The notes beneath the pieces are model-generated. The model saw only the letters and a program-made list of their open reading frames with translations. It had not been told where the DNA came from and did no database searches. Both the position numbers and the translations under genes were made by a program. From assembly GCA_009823505.1 (NCBI GenBank), contig VZQC01003076.1, forward strand, positions 2,953,001 through 3,017,000: a DNA stretch of 64,000 nucleotides, given 5' to 3'. The DNA is from Rhizomys pruinosus (taxonomy: Eukaryota; Chordata; Mammalia; Rodentia; Spalacidae). Below are positions 33,641 through 45,407 of this stretch, piece after piece (within the stretch, counting starts at the first letter, position 1; each line of letters starts with the position of its first letter).

Positions 33641-35117
33641 AAAGGAGGGTTTAACTTAATTACAACACCAACACCGGGCTGACATTCAACTTGGGAAGAA
33701 CGTGGCCATGAGGAGTGGTTATACAGTCTTTTATAAGTACAACAGCCAATCAGAGTTTAACAGGACAGTTAAAGTTAATGAAGGAACCATGCCAAAGCAA
33801 GGAAAATGGAACTAAATAGCATCTGCGAGCACTATCCCTGAGTTTTTATAATCCATTATTTCATTCCCTTCTGTTGTTGTGAGATCTTCAAATCCTTGAA
33901 AAAAGTTCATAAGAGCTGACCTCAGTAGGTGTTTCTGAGGTGAAATGATCTCTGCCAGGGAAGGGGTGTATTGGGTCTTTAGCACTATGTGTTTGATAGA
34001 ATTTACCCATTGGTTAATAAATCTGACAAGTGAGTTAAGGATGCATGGGCCACAAGTCAGAGCAAGCAGAAGGATAAGTTTGCTGGCAGACCCAGGAATT
34101 CTTCAGCTCTCAGGTGAGAAAGAAACTGGCTCTTTGTGGGGTGGGGGGGTCTTGACCCTAAACTGCCTAGCCAATTTTTAGCTCCTACTTTTATCACATT
34201 ACCCTCTGAGAAGGTTACCCCAATTGCCAAAAGGGAATCGAGGTGGCAAACACTCTTCTTCCATGCTGAAAAGGGGTGTAGGATGTGGCAACTGGGGTAC
34301 CCCCTGCTCAGTGGGTCTATCAAAAAGACCTCCAAAAGTATAACTATGGAAAGAACAAAGTCCTTGACTGGTACCTGTGAAGAAGTGAAGGCAAGAGTAC
34401 TTAGGTACATTTTATAAGCAGGGAACCAGAAGTAAGAACAGGGTGAATTAAATGTCCAACTTAAACGTCCACTAGAATTTCTCAATGAGGGATTCCAAAG
34501 CATCCATTTATTGGGTTTCTCCTTTTGTTCATTTGGCCATGGTGTCTGGACTCAGGATCTGCTTTCCAGGCATTATGATTATCACAGTGTGAGTTTCCTC
34601 TTAAGTAGTTGCTAAATAGAAAGAGGAGATTTTATTATTTGACAATAACAGATCTCATATGACTTTAAGTCTAATGTTTGGAAGCACAACCTCTCAGACT
34701 TTAAAGGAAAGATAATGATTACTTATCATTTGGTTATACTTTCCTTTGGGATGTTTAAGTCCACACAGTTAGCCCAGATTAACCAAGCTTTGTTTTCTCA
34801 AGGTCAGTTGAGGATCTGGTCCTCAGGGGCCACTCAGATTATGGGGTGGGGGAGGGGAGAACCTCTGGCTCCTTTTGGCTTTTCATTTACCAGTTCCATC
34901 CACAGGAGGACAAAGGTCTTGTAGGACCAGGCTTCCATTTTTGAAGCATGAAGAGACTTTTCTCTTTAAAAATTGGACACTGGCTGGAGTCTTGTTAGTG
35001 GATCTCCAAGACCTCCCTGCACAGAAAGACTGGTGACTCACAATTGCAGGACATTCCAAGAGATTCCCCCATACAAGACTGTTCCTGCATGTAGTAAATT
35101 ATAGTAAACAGTTTACA
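33641..35117. mobile_element. Unclassified ERV-like segment
   Basis: The region has no recognised SINE or L1. It is followed by sequence shared with a decayed retroviral pol (35285-35960). The minus strand near 33728 reads TTATAAAAGACTGTATAACC, TATA-like. A 148-codon minus-strand frame at 34057-34503 has no domain I recognise. I infer, without proof, that this is part of a degraded endogenous retrovirus. It could also be unique DNA. Confidence 0.3.
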
Positions 35118-35269
35118 TTTTTTTTTTTGTCTTTTCAAGACAGGGTCTCCCTATGGCCCCAGCTGTCCTGGAACTTGCTCTGTAGACCAGGCTGGCCTTG
35201 AACTCACAAAGACCTGCCTGCCTCTGCCTCCCAAGTGCTGGGATTAAAGGCATGTGCCACCACGCCTGG
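35118..35269 (-). mobile_element. B1 SINE with TSD
   Basis: Complement of a near-consensus B1 from its poly-T tail to CATGTGCCACCACGCCTGGC. ATAGTAAACAGTTTA occurs at about 35102-35116 and 35270-35284. Confidence 0.97.
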
Positions 35270-35284
35270 CATAGTAAACAGTTT

Positions 35285-35960
35285 AAATTTAAGATAGGGT
35301 TAGAATTGTTTAATTCTCTCTCGTGGGCTATGCCTGCTTAACCTATGGTGTTAAGTCCCTCTTCCAGTCAGTATTATACAAGACTGCTTGGGTTTTTGTG
35401 CAAGACTTACCTAAAATATTATACAGTAATTGGGCTGGAGAGATGGCCTAGTGGTTAAGAGTGCCCACTGCTCTTGCAGAGGACCCGGGTTCGATCCCCA
35501 GCACCCACATGGCGGCTGAGAACCATCCATAACTCCAATTCCAGGAGAACTCCAGTTCCAGGGGAATCCAATGCCCTCTTCTGACCGCCACGGTATTGCA
35601 TGACACGGGTGCACAAACCTACATGCAGACAGTACATTCATACACATAAAATAAATAAATAAAAGTTTAATAATAAACAAATAAAATAAAATATTATACA
35701 GTAATTAAAAGTATCAGGCTGGTGTAACTTAGCCCTTCTGTATGGCTAACAACCATACTTAATGCCCATATCAATTCGGCCAAGGGACATAAGAAACAAC
35801 TTTGTTCCCTGAGGTCATCAAGATTTTTAGTCAGCTCAAATCATCAGTTGGATGTTACCATCTTAGATTATCTATTATTAATGCAAGCTGGGCATTTGGA
35901 ATCTATATGACTATGTTAGATATAACTCATTGAACACTACATCAATATTATCATTAGGTT
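35285..35960 (+). mobile_element. Degraded ERV pol-region fragment
   Basis: After removal of the B3 at 35431-35687, the segments around 35370-35430 and 35695-35815 match, inverted, the sequence at 59080-59260. Shared blocks are AAATATTATACAGTAATTAA, 'agtatcaggctggtgtaacttag', CATACTTAATGCCCAT and TTCGGCCAAGGGACATAAG. In the 59-kb copy this block lies just upstream of a recognisable reverse-transcriptase motif, so I infer the same retroviral family here. No open frame remains. The right limit is uncertain. Confidence 0.5.
35431..35687 (+). mobile_element. B3-type SINE with TSD
   Basis: Near-consensus B3 (GGCCTAGTGGTTAAGAGTGC, GGTTCGATCCCCAGCACCCA). AAATATTATACAGTAATT occurs at about 35414-35431 and 35689-35707. 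Confidence 0.97.
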
Positions 35961-36162
35961 GACTGGCTATACTCATCCAAAATGATAACACTAATTTACA
36001 TATAGTTACTAATAATATGGAGTAAGAATTCAAATTCTGTATATTTTCTTGTCTTCTCATTCTTGTAGCTTTTCTGTATTTATCAGCAATGATACCACAA
36101 AATTACAGTTTGTCCTTCATCGTCCCCAGATAATATTCCCTTGGTTAAATAAAAACTCTAAT

Positions 36163-36392
36163 AGGGGCTGGAGAAAGGGCTCAGCAGTGAGGAGCACTGG
36201 CTGTCTTTCAGAAAACCCATGTTTGAATCCCAGGACCCACATGGTGGCTAACAACCATCTGTAACTCCAGTTCCAGGGGATCTGTTGTCTTATTCTGTCC
36301 TCTGTAGGCACTGCAGGACACAGGCACACTTATGAACATGCAGGCAGTACACTCATACACATAAAATAAATAAATTAATTAAAAAATAAAAT
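36163..36392 (+). mobile_element. B3-type SINE
   Basis: GGGGCTGGAGAAAGGGCTCA head, CTCCAGTTCCAGGGGATCTG body and AAATAAATAAATT tail. It is moderately diverged. Confidence 0.93.
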
Positions 36393-37392
36393 TCATAATA
36401 GACTGAAAACTAATCATTTCAAATTCGCTTTCCTTCAAAGTAGATTGACACTAGTTAATATATTTTAAATGCGATTAGTGGACTTTCCCAGTTACTAATC
36501 ATATTCTGCAAATAGCTGATTCTAATAGAAGTAAAATATATGAAAATATGTATGTGAACTAATCTAATATTTGTTTAATCTGCAGAAAGACGTTGAACAA
36601 ATTCCAAGTAGCATATGTAAGCAATTTTCAAAATAATTGATTTTACTTTGTTTTATTTTTAAAAAGTTAAATAGATGGCCTAGTATTTCATTGGGCAAAT
36701 GCCAGCAGGTGCCATGGTATACCAGCTGATAAACTTTTCTAAAATGTCCCCAAGCAGGTGTAGCATATTCTCCCCCCAGACACACCATTCTCCTCAATTT
36801 CCCCATGCTAGGCACTATTAACATAGAAAAAGGGAAATGAAAAGTCTGACAAACTGTGTAAATATGTTCATTTTCTCCCACATCTGAGAAAATTAAAACG
36901 AATCCTTTACCAATCAAATTGCTGTCAATGATAGGCACTTTCAAATATATGTAAATGAATACAAATTTTAAACATAAATAAATACTTTTAAATATTTTAA
37001 AGGAAAGATTAGGGGAAAAATGTTTCCTCACCTATGTTTTACCTATTAGAGGGCTGGTTACTTTTACTAATTATTCTCAAGTTACTCAGATGTATGTACA
37101 TGTCTTCAGAGAATTATGTAGCCTCTGGTAGCAACCACCTTTTCCCTCTGCTTGTGGAATGATTGGGGAACAGAATTTACTGGGATTATCCTCGTCAATG
37201 ACAACATTTGGTGTTTCACCTCTGTTCATTCATACATGAAATATGCATTGATCCTCTCGAATCCGATAGCACTCACGTCACATTTCCTCTTGACTTGGGA
37301 TTGGGTCGAAATTATAGATTAACTCTTTCTCCCATACTTTTGACAATGCTTATTCCAGGAACTCTAAGAATATCCTTATAAACCAAAAATTC
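36393..37392. other. Unique AT-rich sequence
   Basis: It contains the 155-codon minus-strand frame 36564-37031, the longest open frame here outside repeats. Its translation is rich in Phe, Leu, Ile and Lys, as expected of AT-rich noncoding DNA, and shows no domain I recognise. I do not call it a gene. Confidence 0.5.
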
Positions 37393-37628
37393 AGGTGCTG
37401 GAGAGATGGCCTAGTGGTTAAGAGCGCCGACTGCTCTTGCAGAGGACCCGGGTTCGGTCTCCAGCACCCACATGGCGGCTAAAAACTGTCTTTAACTCCA
37501 GTTCCAGGGGAATTCGATGCGTTCTTCTGACCTCCATGGCATTGCATGACACGGGTGCACAAACCTGCATGCAGACAGTACATTCATACACATATGAAAA
37601 TAAATAAAGTTATAAAAAAAGATTAAAA
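37393..37628 (+). mobile_element. B3-type SINE
   Basis: Near-consensus copy: GATGGCCTAGTGGTTAAGAG, then 'ctccagcacccacatggcgg' and the full B3 tail. Confidence 0.96.
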
Positions 37629-37895
37629 AAGTCCAATCAGTTGTTGAGGCCTTAGAGTGAAGGTTTCAAAAGACAAAATGATAAATAATGAACAGGCTAA
37701 ACAAGGAAAAGATAACCTGCTAACTAGGGAGCAGTCACCAGTTGAGAGGAGGTAGAAGATAGGCAGTCATTCTGTTACCCAGTAAAAGCCCTTGATTGTC
37801 TGGCATGTCCTTTCTACTATGCAGACTAAGGGAGAAGAAACGTGTTAGTCAGAGGCTATGCAGTAAACTCAGAGCACTGTAAAAGTTTTAGGAAA

Positions 37896-38716
37896 TAACC
37901 CACAACTGATGCCACAAGCTTACATCCTCTAATGGTTAGGAGATGTTATAAACCTCACGAAGACCCTGCCATACTTAACAGAAGAAAATGTAATTCATGT
38001 ATTAACATACCATCCAAACATCTGTGTCTATACCAAAGTAACCTACCATAACAATTAGTACTGTTTAAATACCTATATATCTAATTGTTTGTGCTTCATT
38101 AGTAGGATCGAAAGGCTATATATTATACTGTTTAAATACCTATATATTTAATTGCATGTGCTTCATTAGTAGGATCGAAAGGTTATGCCTGGAAAAGCTG
38201 GCAGCTCATGAAAGAAAACAGCCAGAATTGTCTAGAGACCAAGACAACAGCTCCAGAGAAAGTAGACTGTTTTGCTTCTCATCCACCTGTGCCCCTTTTC
38301 TAAGCCTAGGGAACAATCTGCAGAAGAGGGGGCGTGGTAGAATGTAAGGGCTGCGATTGGGGTTAATGGTGAAACTACAACAATATAGACAGGACACTCA
38401 TTTGATCAACTTGATTGAACATACAAGCCCCCCCTGCTGGATGGTGGGACCCATGAGCTATGTGGGTTTGGGCACAACTGCTTGCAAATTGGTTTTACAT
38501 GAAGGATGCTTGTACTCACAAATTATCACTTATTGTTAAAAGAAAATGAAAACAAAACAAAAAAGCAGAGAAAGATGCAGAAAACTTACGGCAGAATGCA
38601 TGATCTGGGATGGGTAGGGGTGGGGTGGGGGGAAGGAAAGGGGATATATGCCTGAACTGAATTGGAAAATGATGTATGAAATACACAAAACATCAATAAA
38701 AATAAATAAATAAATA
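37896..38716 (+). mobile_element. L1-tailed element, 5'-truncated copy, 15-bp TSD
   Basis: This 821-bp insertion is flanked by AAAAGTTTTAGGAAA (37881-37895 and 38717-38731). Its last ~130 bp (AGAATGCATGATCTGGGATG to the A-rich tail) is the L1 3' end. The 690 bp before that matches, inverted, 56085-56779 of the longer element at 55915-58228, including a 67-bp tandem duplication (38060 and 38127). The part around 38280-38400 resembles L1 3'-UTR sequence. The earlier part I do not recognise. Confidence 0.9.
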
Positions 38717-38835
38717 AAAAGTTTTAGGAAAGTCAATGTTTCAGGGCGAAAGCAGAGGGTGTGGGGCACACAGGGAGCCTCTCAGAACAATGACAAGCAT
38801 TCAGGTGTTCATGTTAAAAACTAAGGGCTCTCTTA

Positions 38836-38994
38836 GCCGGGTGTGGTGGTACAAGCCTTGAATCCTAGCACTGGGGAGGCAGAGGCAGGCGGATCTTTGT
38901 GAATTCAAAGCCAGCCTGGTCTACAGAGTGAGTTCCAGGACAGCTGGGGCTACAGGGAGACCCTGTCTCAAAAAGACCAACAAACAAACAAACA
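38836..38994 (+). mobile_element. B1 SINE with TSD
   Basis: Near-consensus B1 (GCCGGGTGTGGTGGTACAAG to AAAAGACCAACAAAC). AACTAAGGGCTCTCTTA and AACTAAGGGTTCTCTTA flank it (about 38819-38835 and 38994-39010). Confidence 0.96.
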
Positions 38995-39114
38995 ACTAAG
39001 GGTTCTCTTACGGTGTCCCTCAAGTTTCAGACTCCAAAAGAAGATACTAAAGGAATAGCCCACTAGATAAAAAAGAAGGTGCTACCTACTATTATGTGGG
39101 TGCATATCATAAGT

Positions 39115-39490
39115 AGCCTTAGTTTTCAGCTTGATACACATGGGAAGAGGGAACCTCAGTTGAGGAGCTTCCTCCATCAGACTGGCCTGTGGCCATGTCT
39201 GTGAGGTGTTTTGTTAATTATTGATAAAAGAGGCCTCAGCACACGATGGGTAGTGCTGTCCCTAGTAAGGTGGTCTGGGCTGCATAGGAAAGGTAGCTGA
39301 GCAAGCCAGGGGGAGCAAGCCAGTCAGCAGCATTCCTCTGTGGTATCTGCTTCGTGTTCCTGCCTTGAGCTTCCTCCCTCACTTACTTTGAAAATGGACT
39401 GCGACTTTAAAGTCAAATAAACTCTTCCTTTGCCCTAGCTGTTTTTGGTCAGTGTTTTGTTACAGCAATCGAAAGCAAAGTGGGGCAGTG
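39115..39490 (+). mobile_element. Rodent medium-reiteration repeat (MaLR/URR-like)
   Basis: A 'tcagcttgatacacatgggaagagggaacctcagttgaggagc' type block at the left, AGCAAGCCAGGGGGAGCAAG in the middle and an AATAAACTCTTCCTTTGCCC end with 'ggtcagtgttttgttacagcaatcgaaagcaaag'. I know this pattern as a common rodent dispersed repeat but cannot fix its family with certainty. Confidence 0.6.
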
Positions 39491-40300
39491 CCTGTTTGTG
39501 AATAATATACAGCTAGATTTTCTTATGAAGTGAACACTGGAAGTGGACATGAGCTGCGGTCCCAGCTCTGCCATTCCCTCCCTCATCCCCAGTTGGATGA
39601 ACTCTAGTGTTCATCTTTGTTATAGGATTATCAGAGGAAGAGACAGAAGGAGCCCTCGTGCCTGCACTGGTATTCCCTAACAGTGTGCCCTGTGATCAGT
39701 GTTTATTTCTGAACCCCACCTACTACAACATTGTTCTCATTGTAAAATCTGCCACAGTTTCACCACTGCAGAGGCCATTTGAAGGCTGGCACCTTCTAAG
39801 CAGTGCCGTATTAAAGCACCAGAAAATAACAGGCATTGTAATATGAAAAAAATAATGAGAAAGATATGAGTCATGTTAATCTATTAGTCCTATTCGCATA
39901 GCCTTCGTGATTAATTTAAAGCAGTCTATTTATAATCATTTGCTTTCCTTAGAAATTTTTGCTCTGGGCATGTTAATATAAGCTTAATATTCTATCCAAC
40001 CAAGTTGATTTCTAGTTAATAAACAAATAAAATGGGATAACATAACTTAGACAGCAGTACGTAATATTTTATTGGTAGACATACTATTACTTTACATTCA
40101 TATATTCTGTGTATATAGCTACCTGAAAAGATTTCTATAGGTGACATTCATGTTAGTTTCTTATTCTTTCTGCAAGAATCCATTCCAATTTAATCCATAA
40201 CCATTTATTATGGGCAGTGAACAACTATAATGAAAATGTTTTCCGAATACAACAGGGCAGTTGCACACAGGAACTCACAGCAGTAGTGACAGCATGCATT
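39491..40300. other. Unique AT-rich sequence
   Basis: No recognised repeat or exon. The 79-codon frame at 39607-39846 has no domain I recognise. 39870-40040 keeps balanced, non-repetitive sequence that could be conserved noncoding DNA, but this is only an impression. Confidence 0.4.
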
Positions 40301-40860
40301 AGGCCTGTTCAAGATCAAGCCAAACAGAATCCCAGCATGGATGGGCAAGGTGGACAAGAAGTTCCTGCTCTCACTGAGAAAATATGAGCAATGGATGACT
40401 AGTGGAAAGGGAAAGCCAGTTTCTTCAAGGATGCTGATCCTGAGCAGCTACCCACTCTCCAGTAGACAGCCCTACATCCATACACATCCTGGTAGCACTG
40501 ACTGCACTCAGAAGTTTTCATTTTAAAAAACAGAATATACATTCTGTCATATATGTTAAGGCCTATTGAGTCAAGTTAGTATGTTCAGAGGTCCCTCATG
40601 TGAGTTCACCCACTGCAGCCTGTCAGCATATCTAGCACCACTCCTTAAAGAAGACCAACTCTCCCTCACCCAGCAGTGATCAGCTGCCAATAGTTTGGGT
40701 CTCCTTGTCATTTCCCCAGTTCTATGACAGAATGCATGAAATCTGGTGGGGGTATCAGGGTGCATATAGAGGAGTCTAAACATGATTAAGATGTATTTAT
40801 GAAAGCACAAAAATTCAATATAATATTTATTGAAAAAATAAAATTACTTTAAAACATTAA
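40301..40860 (+). mobile_element. L1 3'-UTR fragment
   Basis: The end AGAATGCATGAAATCTGGTG, a G-rich stretch, 'ctaaacatgattaagatgtatttatgaaagcacaaaaattcaatata' and an A-rich tail form a diverged L1 3' terminus. The 5' limit is uncertain. Confidence 0.65.
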
Positions 40861-41126
40861 AAATAATCTAGATGTTATTTATATCTATTATGGTTGACTT
40901 TAAAGTGTATATGACTGGTGAACTTAAAAATGAAGAGGCTCCGGTGTATGAAGACAGTGAAGAAGAGGTCACATACCCACAGCTAAGGAGACGTATGTCA
41001 GAGACCACAGCTTGCTGACACCTTGATTTCAAGCATTAATCTCCAGAACTCTGAGAAGATAAAGCTCTACTGTTTAAAGCACCCTCTCGCTAGTGTTTCC
41101 TTATGGTAATCCAAGAAATCAACACC
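40861..41126. other. Unique sequence
   Basis: Nothing recognised. Confidence 0.4.
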
Positions 41127-41146
41127 CTATACTATTACATATTCTT

Positions 41147-41406
41147 TTTTTTTTTTTAAATTTTTTTTTTATTAATTTTATTTATTTCTGTATGTGTATG
41201 AGTGTACTGTCTGCATGCAAGTTTGTGCACCCGTGTCGTGCAACGCCGCGGAGGTCAGAAGAGGGTATCGGATTCCCCTGGAACTGGAGTTCTCCTGGAA
41301 TTGGAGTTTCAGACGGTTCTTAGCCGCCATGTGGGTGCTGGGGATCGACCCGCGTCCTCTGTAAGAGCAGTCGGCGCTCTTAACCGCTAGGCTATCTCTC
41401 CAGCCC
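41147..41406 (-). mobile_element. B3-type SINE with TSD
   Basis: Complement of near-consensus B3, from the poly-T tail to 'gctatctctccagcccc'. CTA(TA)CTATTACATATTCTT before and CTACTATTACATATTCTT after mark the duplication. Confidence 0.96.
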
Positions 41407-41651
41407 CCTACTATTACATATTCTTATACTAAACTAAACATGAGTTCGTAGTGAACTCTTCATCTCGAATGCATTGTCACCTGTGTGTCTTCATTTTAAC
41501 CTGGCATTCCAATAGTGGAAAATGTGTGTTCCAGCATCTGCCAATCACTCATTATTTGGCTAATATGTGTGTATAACTACACCAAAATTGTTAACTCACA
41601 CCCATGTGGGAACTATAGCCACCAGAGCACACGTTTGTTTCTTTTGGTATG

Positions 41652-41868
41652 CATTAGTGGCTTTTCTGTTGCTGTGATTAAACACCATGACCAAGGCAAT
41701 GTATAAAAGGAAGAATTTATTTGGACTTACATTTCCACAGGCTTAAGTGTCCATCATGGTGGAGAGGCATGGCAGTGGCCAGGTCTGGTGGCTGGCAAGC
41801 AGGGTGGCAGGCAAGCTCCTGTCTCAAGTGTCAAACAAGAAGCAGACACAGAGAGAATTGTTGAGACA
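41652..41868 (-). mobile_element. MaLR-type LTR, 3' part only
   Basis: The block TTTTCTGTTGCTGTGATTAA and ACACCATGACCAAGGCAATG equals the 3' end of the MaLR LTR at 3201-3556. The 5' half is missing. Confidence 0.85.
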
Positions 41869-41985
41869 GGATCTTACCTTAGCCCAACCTACCCTGGAAC
41901 TCTATGTAGCCCAAGGGTGACCTCAAAGTTTTGGCAGTCCTCCTGTCCCCATCCCACCCCAAATGCTTGTGGTGCATAGTTTTCC
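41869..41985 (-). mobile_element. Degenerate B1-like fragment
   Basis: GAGACAGGATCTTACCTTAG and 'ccctggaactctatgtagccc' resemble a diverged B1 complement next to the MaLR fragment. Confidence 0.5.
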
Positions 41986-42178
41986 AGTGTAGCATTTGAT
42001 GTAGGTCTAACAGATTCCACACATTTCCAGAGCTATTCATCTAAGGGTTTTACCCCAACTCCCTACAATTAGACTGAACACATTTCATCACGTTCTATAC
42101 CTTATCCCCAACTTCCAAATAATTTTTGAATTTTGTATGCATTACATTGCACTCTATAGCTATAAAGTTCCATGTCAT

Positions 42179-42400
42179 AAGGGCTGGATTGCTCAGTAAG
42201 AGCGCTGGCTGCTCTTGTAGAGGACCCAGGTTCAATTCCGGACCCACATAGTAGCTAACACCATCTGTAACTCCAGTTTCAGAGGATCTGACATCCTCTT
42301 CTGACCCCCAGAGACATTGCATAACACAGGTTTACTTATGTGTGTGCAGGTAAGACAACCATTCACGGAAAATAAAAATAGTAAATAAAATAAGTTTTTA
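42179..42400 (+). mobile_element. B3-type SINE with TSD
   Basis: GGGCTGGATTGCTCAGTAAG head, 'ggttcaattccgg' B box and B3 tail. The flanks AAAGTTCCATGTCA and AAAGTTCTGTGTCA are an aged duplication. Confidence 0.9.
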
Positions 42401-42654
42401 AAGTTCTGTGTCAGGTCAGTCACTACAGAGTCACCCAGAATACTTTTAGGATCCTGAAAACCTCTTTGTGCTTAACCTATTCAATAACCTCTGTCTATCA
42501 CCCCAAATCCCAATAACCATTGATATTTGTATGGGACCCATCCTTATTTGTTGTACATGTTTGGTTTCCATGTCATATAACAAAACCAGACACTATACAG
42601 CCTTTGATGCAGATGTCTCTGGCTTAGTGATATGAATTGCAAATTATCCAGGTC

Positions 42655-42790
42655 CTATCTGGGTGTGGTAACATGCAATGCCTGTAATCCCAGCACTGGG
42701 GAAGCAGAGCAGGAGGCTCACCACAAATGTGGTGACAGTGAGAGACACAAAGCAAGTTCCCAGTACTACTACTAACACAAATCTGCCTTT
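42655..42790 (+). mobile_element. B1-like SINE, partial
   Basis: CTGGGTGTGGTAACATGCAA and TGCCTGTAATCCCAGCACTG match the 5' half of B1. The 3' half is diverged or replaced. Confidence 0.6.
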
Positions 42791-43005
42791 TACCCATGTT
42801 CCAGCAGATGCCTTGCTCCCTGGCACACACAGCGAGGACTAAATGTACTCATTTAGTTTGAATATAAAGTACAAGAAGTTAGGAGGGAAAAGTGTCTGAG
42901 GGAAAGAGAAGTTGGAGGGGAGGAAAGCAAGGGTATATTTAACTTAAAAATTATATGCAGCAATGTAATTCTCAAACAATCAAAACTATTAAAATTAACA
43001 AAACA

Positions 43006-43251
43006 GGGGCTGGAGAGATGGCCTAGCAGTTAAGAGCACCAACTGCTCTTGCAGAGGACGAGTTCGATCCCCAGCACCCACGTGGTGGCTGACAACCGTC
43101 TTTAACTCCAGTTCCAGGGGAATCTGACGCCCTCTTCTGACCTCCGCGGCATTGCATGACACGGGTGCACAAACCTACATGTAGACAGTACATTCATACA
43201 CACAAATAAATGAATAAATAAAAATAATATTGAAAAAAATGTTAAAAAATA
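43006..43251 (+). mobile_element. B3-type SINE with TSD
   Basis: Near-consensus B3. ATTAACAAAACAG occurs at about 42994-43006 and again at about 43259-43271. Confidence 0.96.
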
Positions 43252-43271
43252 AAATTAAATTAACAAAACAG

Positions 43272-43941
43272 CAGCAACCATTTAAATGAACAAAAAACTA
43301 ACAATCAAACAAAAGTGTTAAATAAGTCTTCTCATATCTTGATAACTTATTTTCCATCTATTGACGAATCTCTATTTCAATATATGACTGTAACATTTGC
43401 AGTTTGTTCACTTGCTACTTTCTTCCAATTTAGGACAAATATGAATTAAACTTCTAGAAGCATTCAAATGTAGATTTTGGTGACCATTAATCTTCAGTTG
43501 GTTTTGATATTAGTGCCATGTTGGCCTCAAAGAGTGAATTACAAAGTATTTCCTCTGCTTCTGTGTTCCCAGATAGATTTTAAAGAACAGGTGCCACTGA
43601 TTCCTCATGTGGTCTGTCCATAGACCTCACCAGGGAAATCTCGGAAGCCCAGTGCCTGCTTTTTCTGACCACTCCTTAGCATTTCGATGATTTCTTTAGT
43701 AGAGCGAGGCCTGTTCTGATGATCTTATCTTCGCTATGATAGTTGTATACTTCAGATCTTTCAAGGAATTGTCACATGTCATTAAAACTATCAAAGTTTT
43801 AGGCATATGGATCTGAGCTATGAGCAACACAAGTTAATGTCTTTATTTGTATAACATATTTTCCCTCCAGATTGAAAGCCTAGGGTGAATTGAAGTGCAG
43901 AGTAGAGTGGAGGACAGGTCCACTAGGTAAAAAGAAGCTCC
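43272..43941. other. Unique sequence
   Basis: Nothing recognised. Confidence 0.4.
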
Positions 43942-44078
43942 AGCCTGGCGTGGTGGCACACGCCTTTAATCCTAGCACTCTGGAGGCAGAGGCAGGCGGA
44001 TCTTTGTAAGTTCAAGGCCAGCCTGGTCTACAGAGTGAGTTCCAGGACAGCTGGATCTAAAAAAAAAAAAAAAAACTT
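43942..44078 (+). mobile_element. B1 SINE
   Basis: Near-consensus B1 (GCCTGGCGTGGTGGCACACG, GGCCAGCCTGGTCTACAGAG), truncated after 'gacagctgg' and joined to an A run. Confidence 0.95.
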
Positions 44079-44238
44079 GGAAAAGCTCCTAGAAATAATC
44101 TTCTGAAAAACTGTAGGCCCCTCAAAAATATAGCCTTCATAAATGTGCATTCACATCAGTCCTCTGATCCTGTAGGAACTCATCAAAATTGCCTCTTAAA
44201 TCATTCCACAAGCTCAGTTCTAAAAATTACATACATGT

Positions 44239-44459
44239 GGCACTGGAGAGATGACTCCACAGTTAAGAGCACTGGCTGCTCTTGCAGAGGACCTGGGTTT
44301 GATTCCCAGCACCTACAAGCCAGCTAGCAACCATCTTTAACTCCAGTTCCAGGGGATCTAACGTCTTCTTCTAACCTCTGAGGGTGTTGCATGACCCTGG
44401 TGCACTAACACACATGTAGGCAATATACTCATACACATAAAATAAAAATAAATAAAACA
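44239..44459 (+). mobile_element. B3-type SINE
   Basis: CACTGGAGAGATGACTCCAC head, 'gggtttgattcccagcacc' B box and a full B3 body with AATAAA tail. Similar AAAATTA(C/T)ATACA flanks suggest a duplication. Confidence 0.93.
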
Positions 44460-44582
44460 GTTAAAAATATAAAAATTATATACACCTATTGAGTGTGGTA
44501 TGATATTTTACTATATTTACCCTGTGGGATGATTAACTTAAGGAAAGTTATCTTTCCTTCACCTCATCCACTTATCAACATT

Positions 44583-44703
44583 TTAATCAGAGTACTCAAG
44601 AAGTAGAGTCAGGGAGATCTCTGAATTTGAGGTCAGCTTTGTCTACACAGCAAGTTCCAGGTCAAGTAGAGTAGCTACACAGGGATATTGCTTCAAAAAT
44701 AAA
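44583..44703 (+). mobile_element. Degenerate B1 SINE
   Basis: 'gagtactcaagaagtagagtcagg' and 'gtcagctttgtctacacagcaagttccagg' are a diverged B1 body. Confidence 0.65.
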
Positions 44704-45307
44704 CTACAAATATACAAAGCTTTATGTTTAATTGCACTCACTATTCTGTGCAAGGTATATTGAAGCTTATTCTTCCCACTTAGCTGAAACTGTATGGTTT
44801 AATCAACATCCCGAATTCCGTCCTCCACCCTCTCTGTGCCTCCAGTAGCCTGATTCTGTTCTCTACTGTGAATTCCAGTTATTTACATTTCACATGTGAG
44901 ATTTTTGTGTTCTTGTCTTTCAGTGTCTGGATATGACAATTAAGATTAACTGTGATAGGTATGGAAAAAGACTCTTTTTAGAAGTATGTTTCTCGCCCTA
45001 TTGCCTCCTGGCATCAGAGAAAAGAGAGACCATGACAAGGGACGTAATAGGCTTAAATTAAGAACTGGTTTCATCTCCATCTTTCCTACAACTCTTGCTT
45101 GTAACTAAGAGTCACACTGGTTTAGGAAGCTAAACAGCTATCAGGGCTGTCTCGGGAGTTTGGGAGCAGAGGGCGCTCCCTGGTGGCTAACAATTCAAGT
45201 CTGGAGAGGAAGGAAATGGAGTCGTGACCTTACTGAAATCCGACCCTGCTGCAGACTGTGCCTTTGTGGTGCACCAAGTCTAGTTCTAACCAACCTAACA
45301 GATCCTG
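44704..45307. other. Unique sequence
   Basis: Nothing recognised. Confidence 0.4.
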
Positions 45308-45394
45308 CCAGTGATCGCCGATCTTGGGAGACGTAACTGGAGCATTGTGAGTTCAAAGCCAGCATAAGCTTCATAGCAAACTCCTGTCTAACAA
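45308..45394 (+). mobile_element. Degenerate B1-like fragment
   Basis: 'gtgagttcaaagccagcataagcttcatagcaaactcctgtct' is the second half of a B1-like element. It is the target into which the next element inserted. Confidence 0.5.
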
Positions 45395-45407
45395 GAAATA
45401 TAAATAC

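Noticed and set aside
34057..34503. 148-codon minus-strand open frame
   Set aside because: No domain is recognised. It lies in a possible ERV relic, so it is not called as a gene.
36564..37031. 155-codon minus-strand open frame outside repeats
   Set aside because: The translation is AT-biased with no recognisable domain and no splice or promoter context. A frame of this length occurs by chance in 64 kb.
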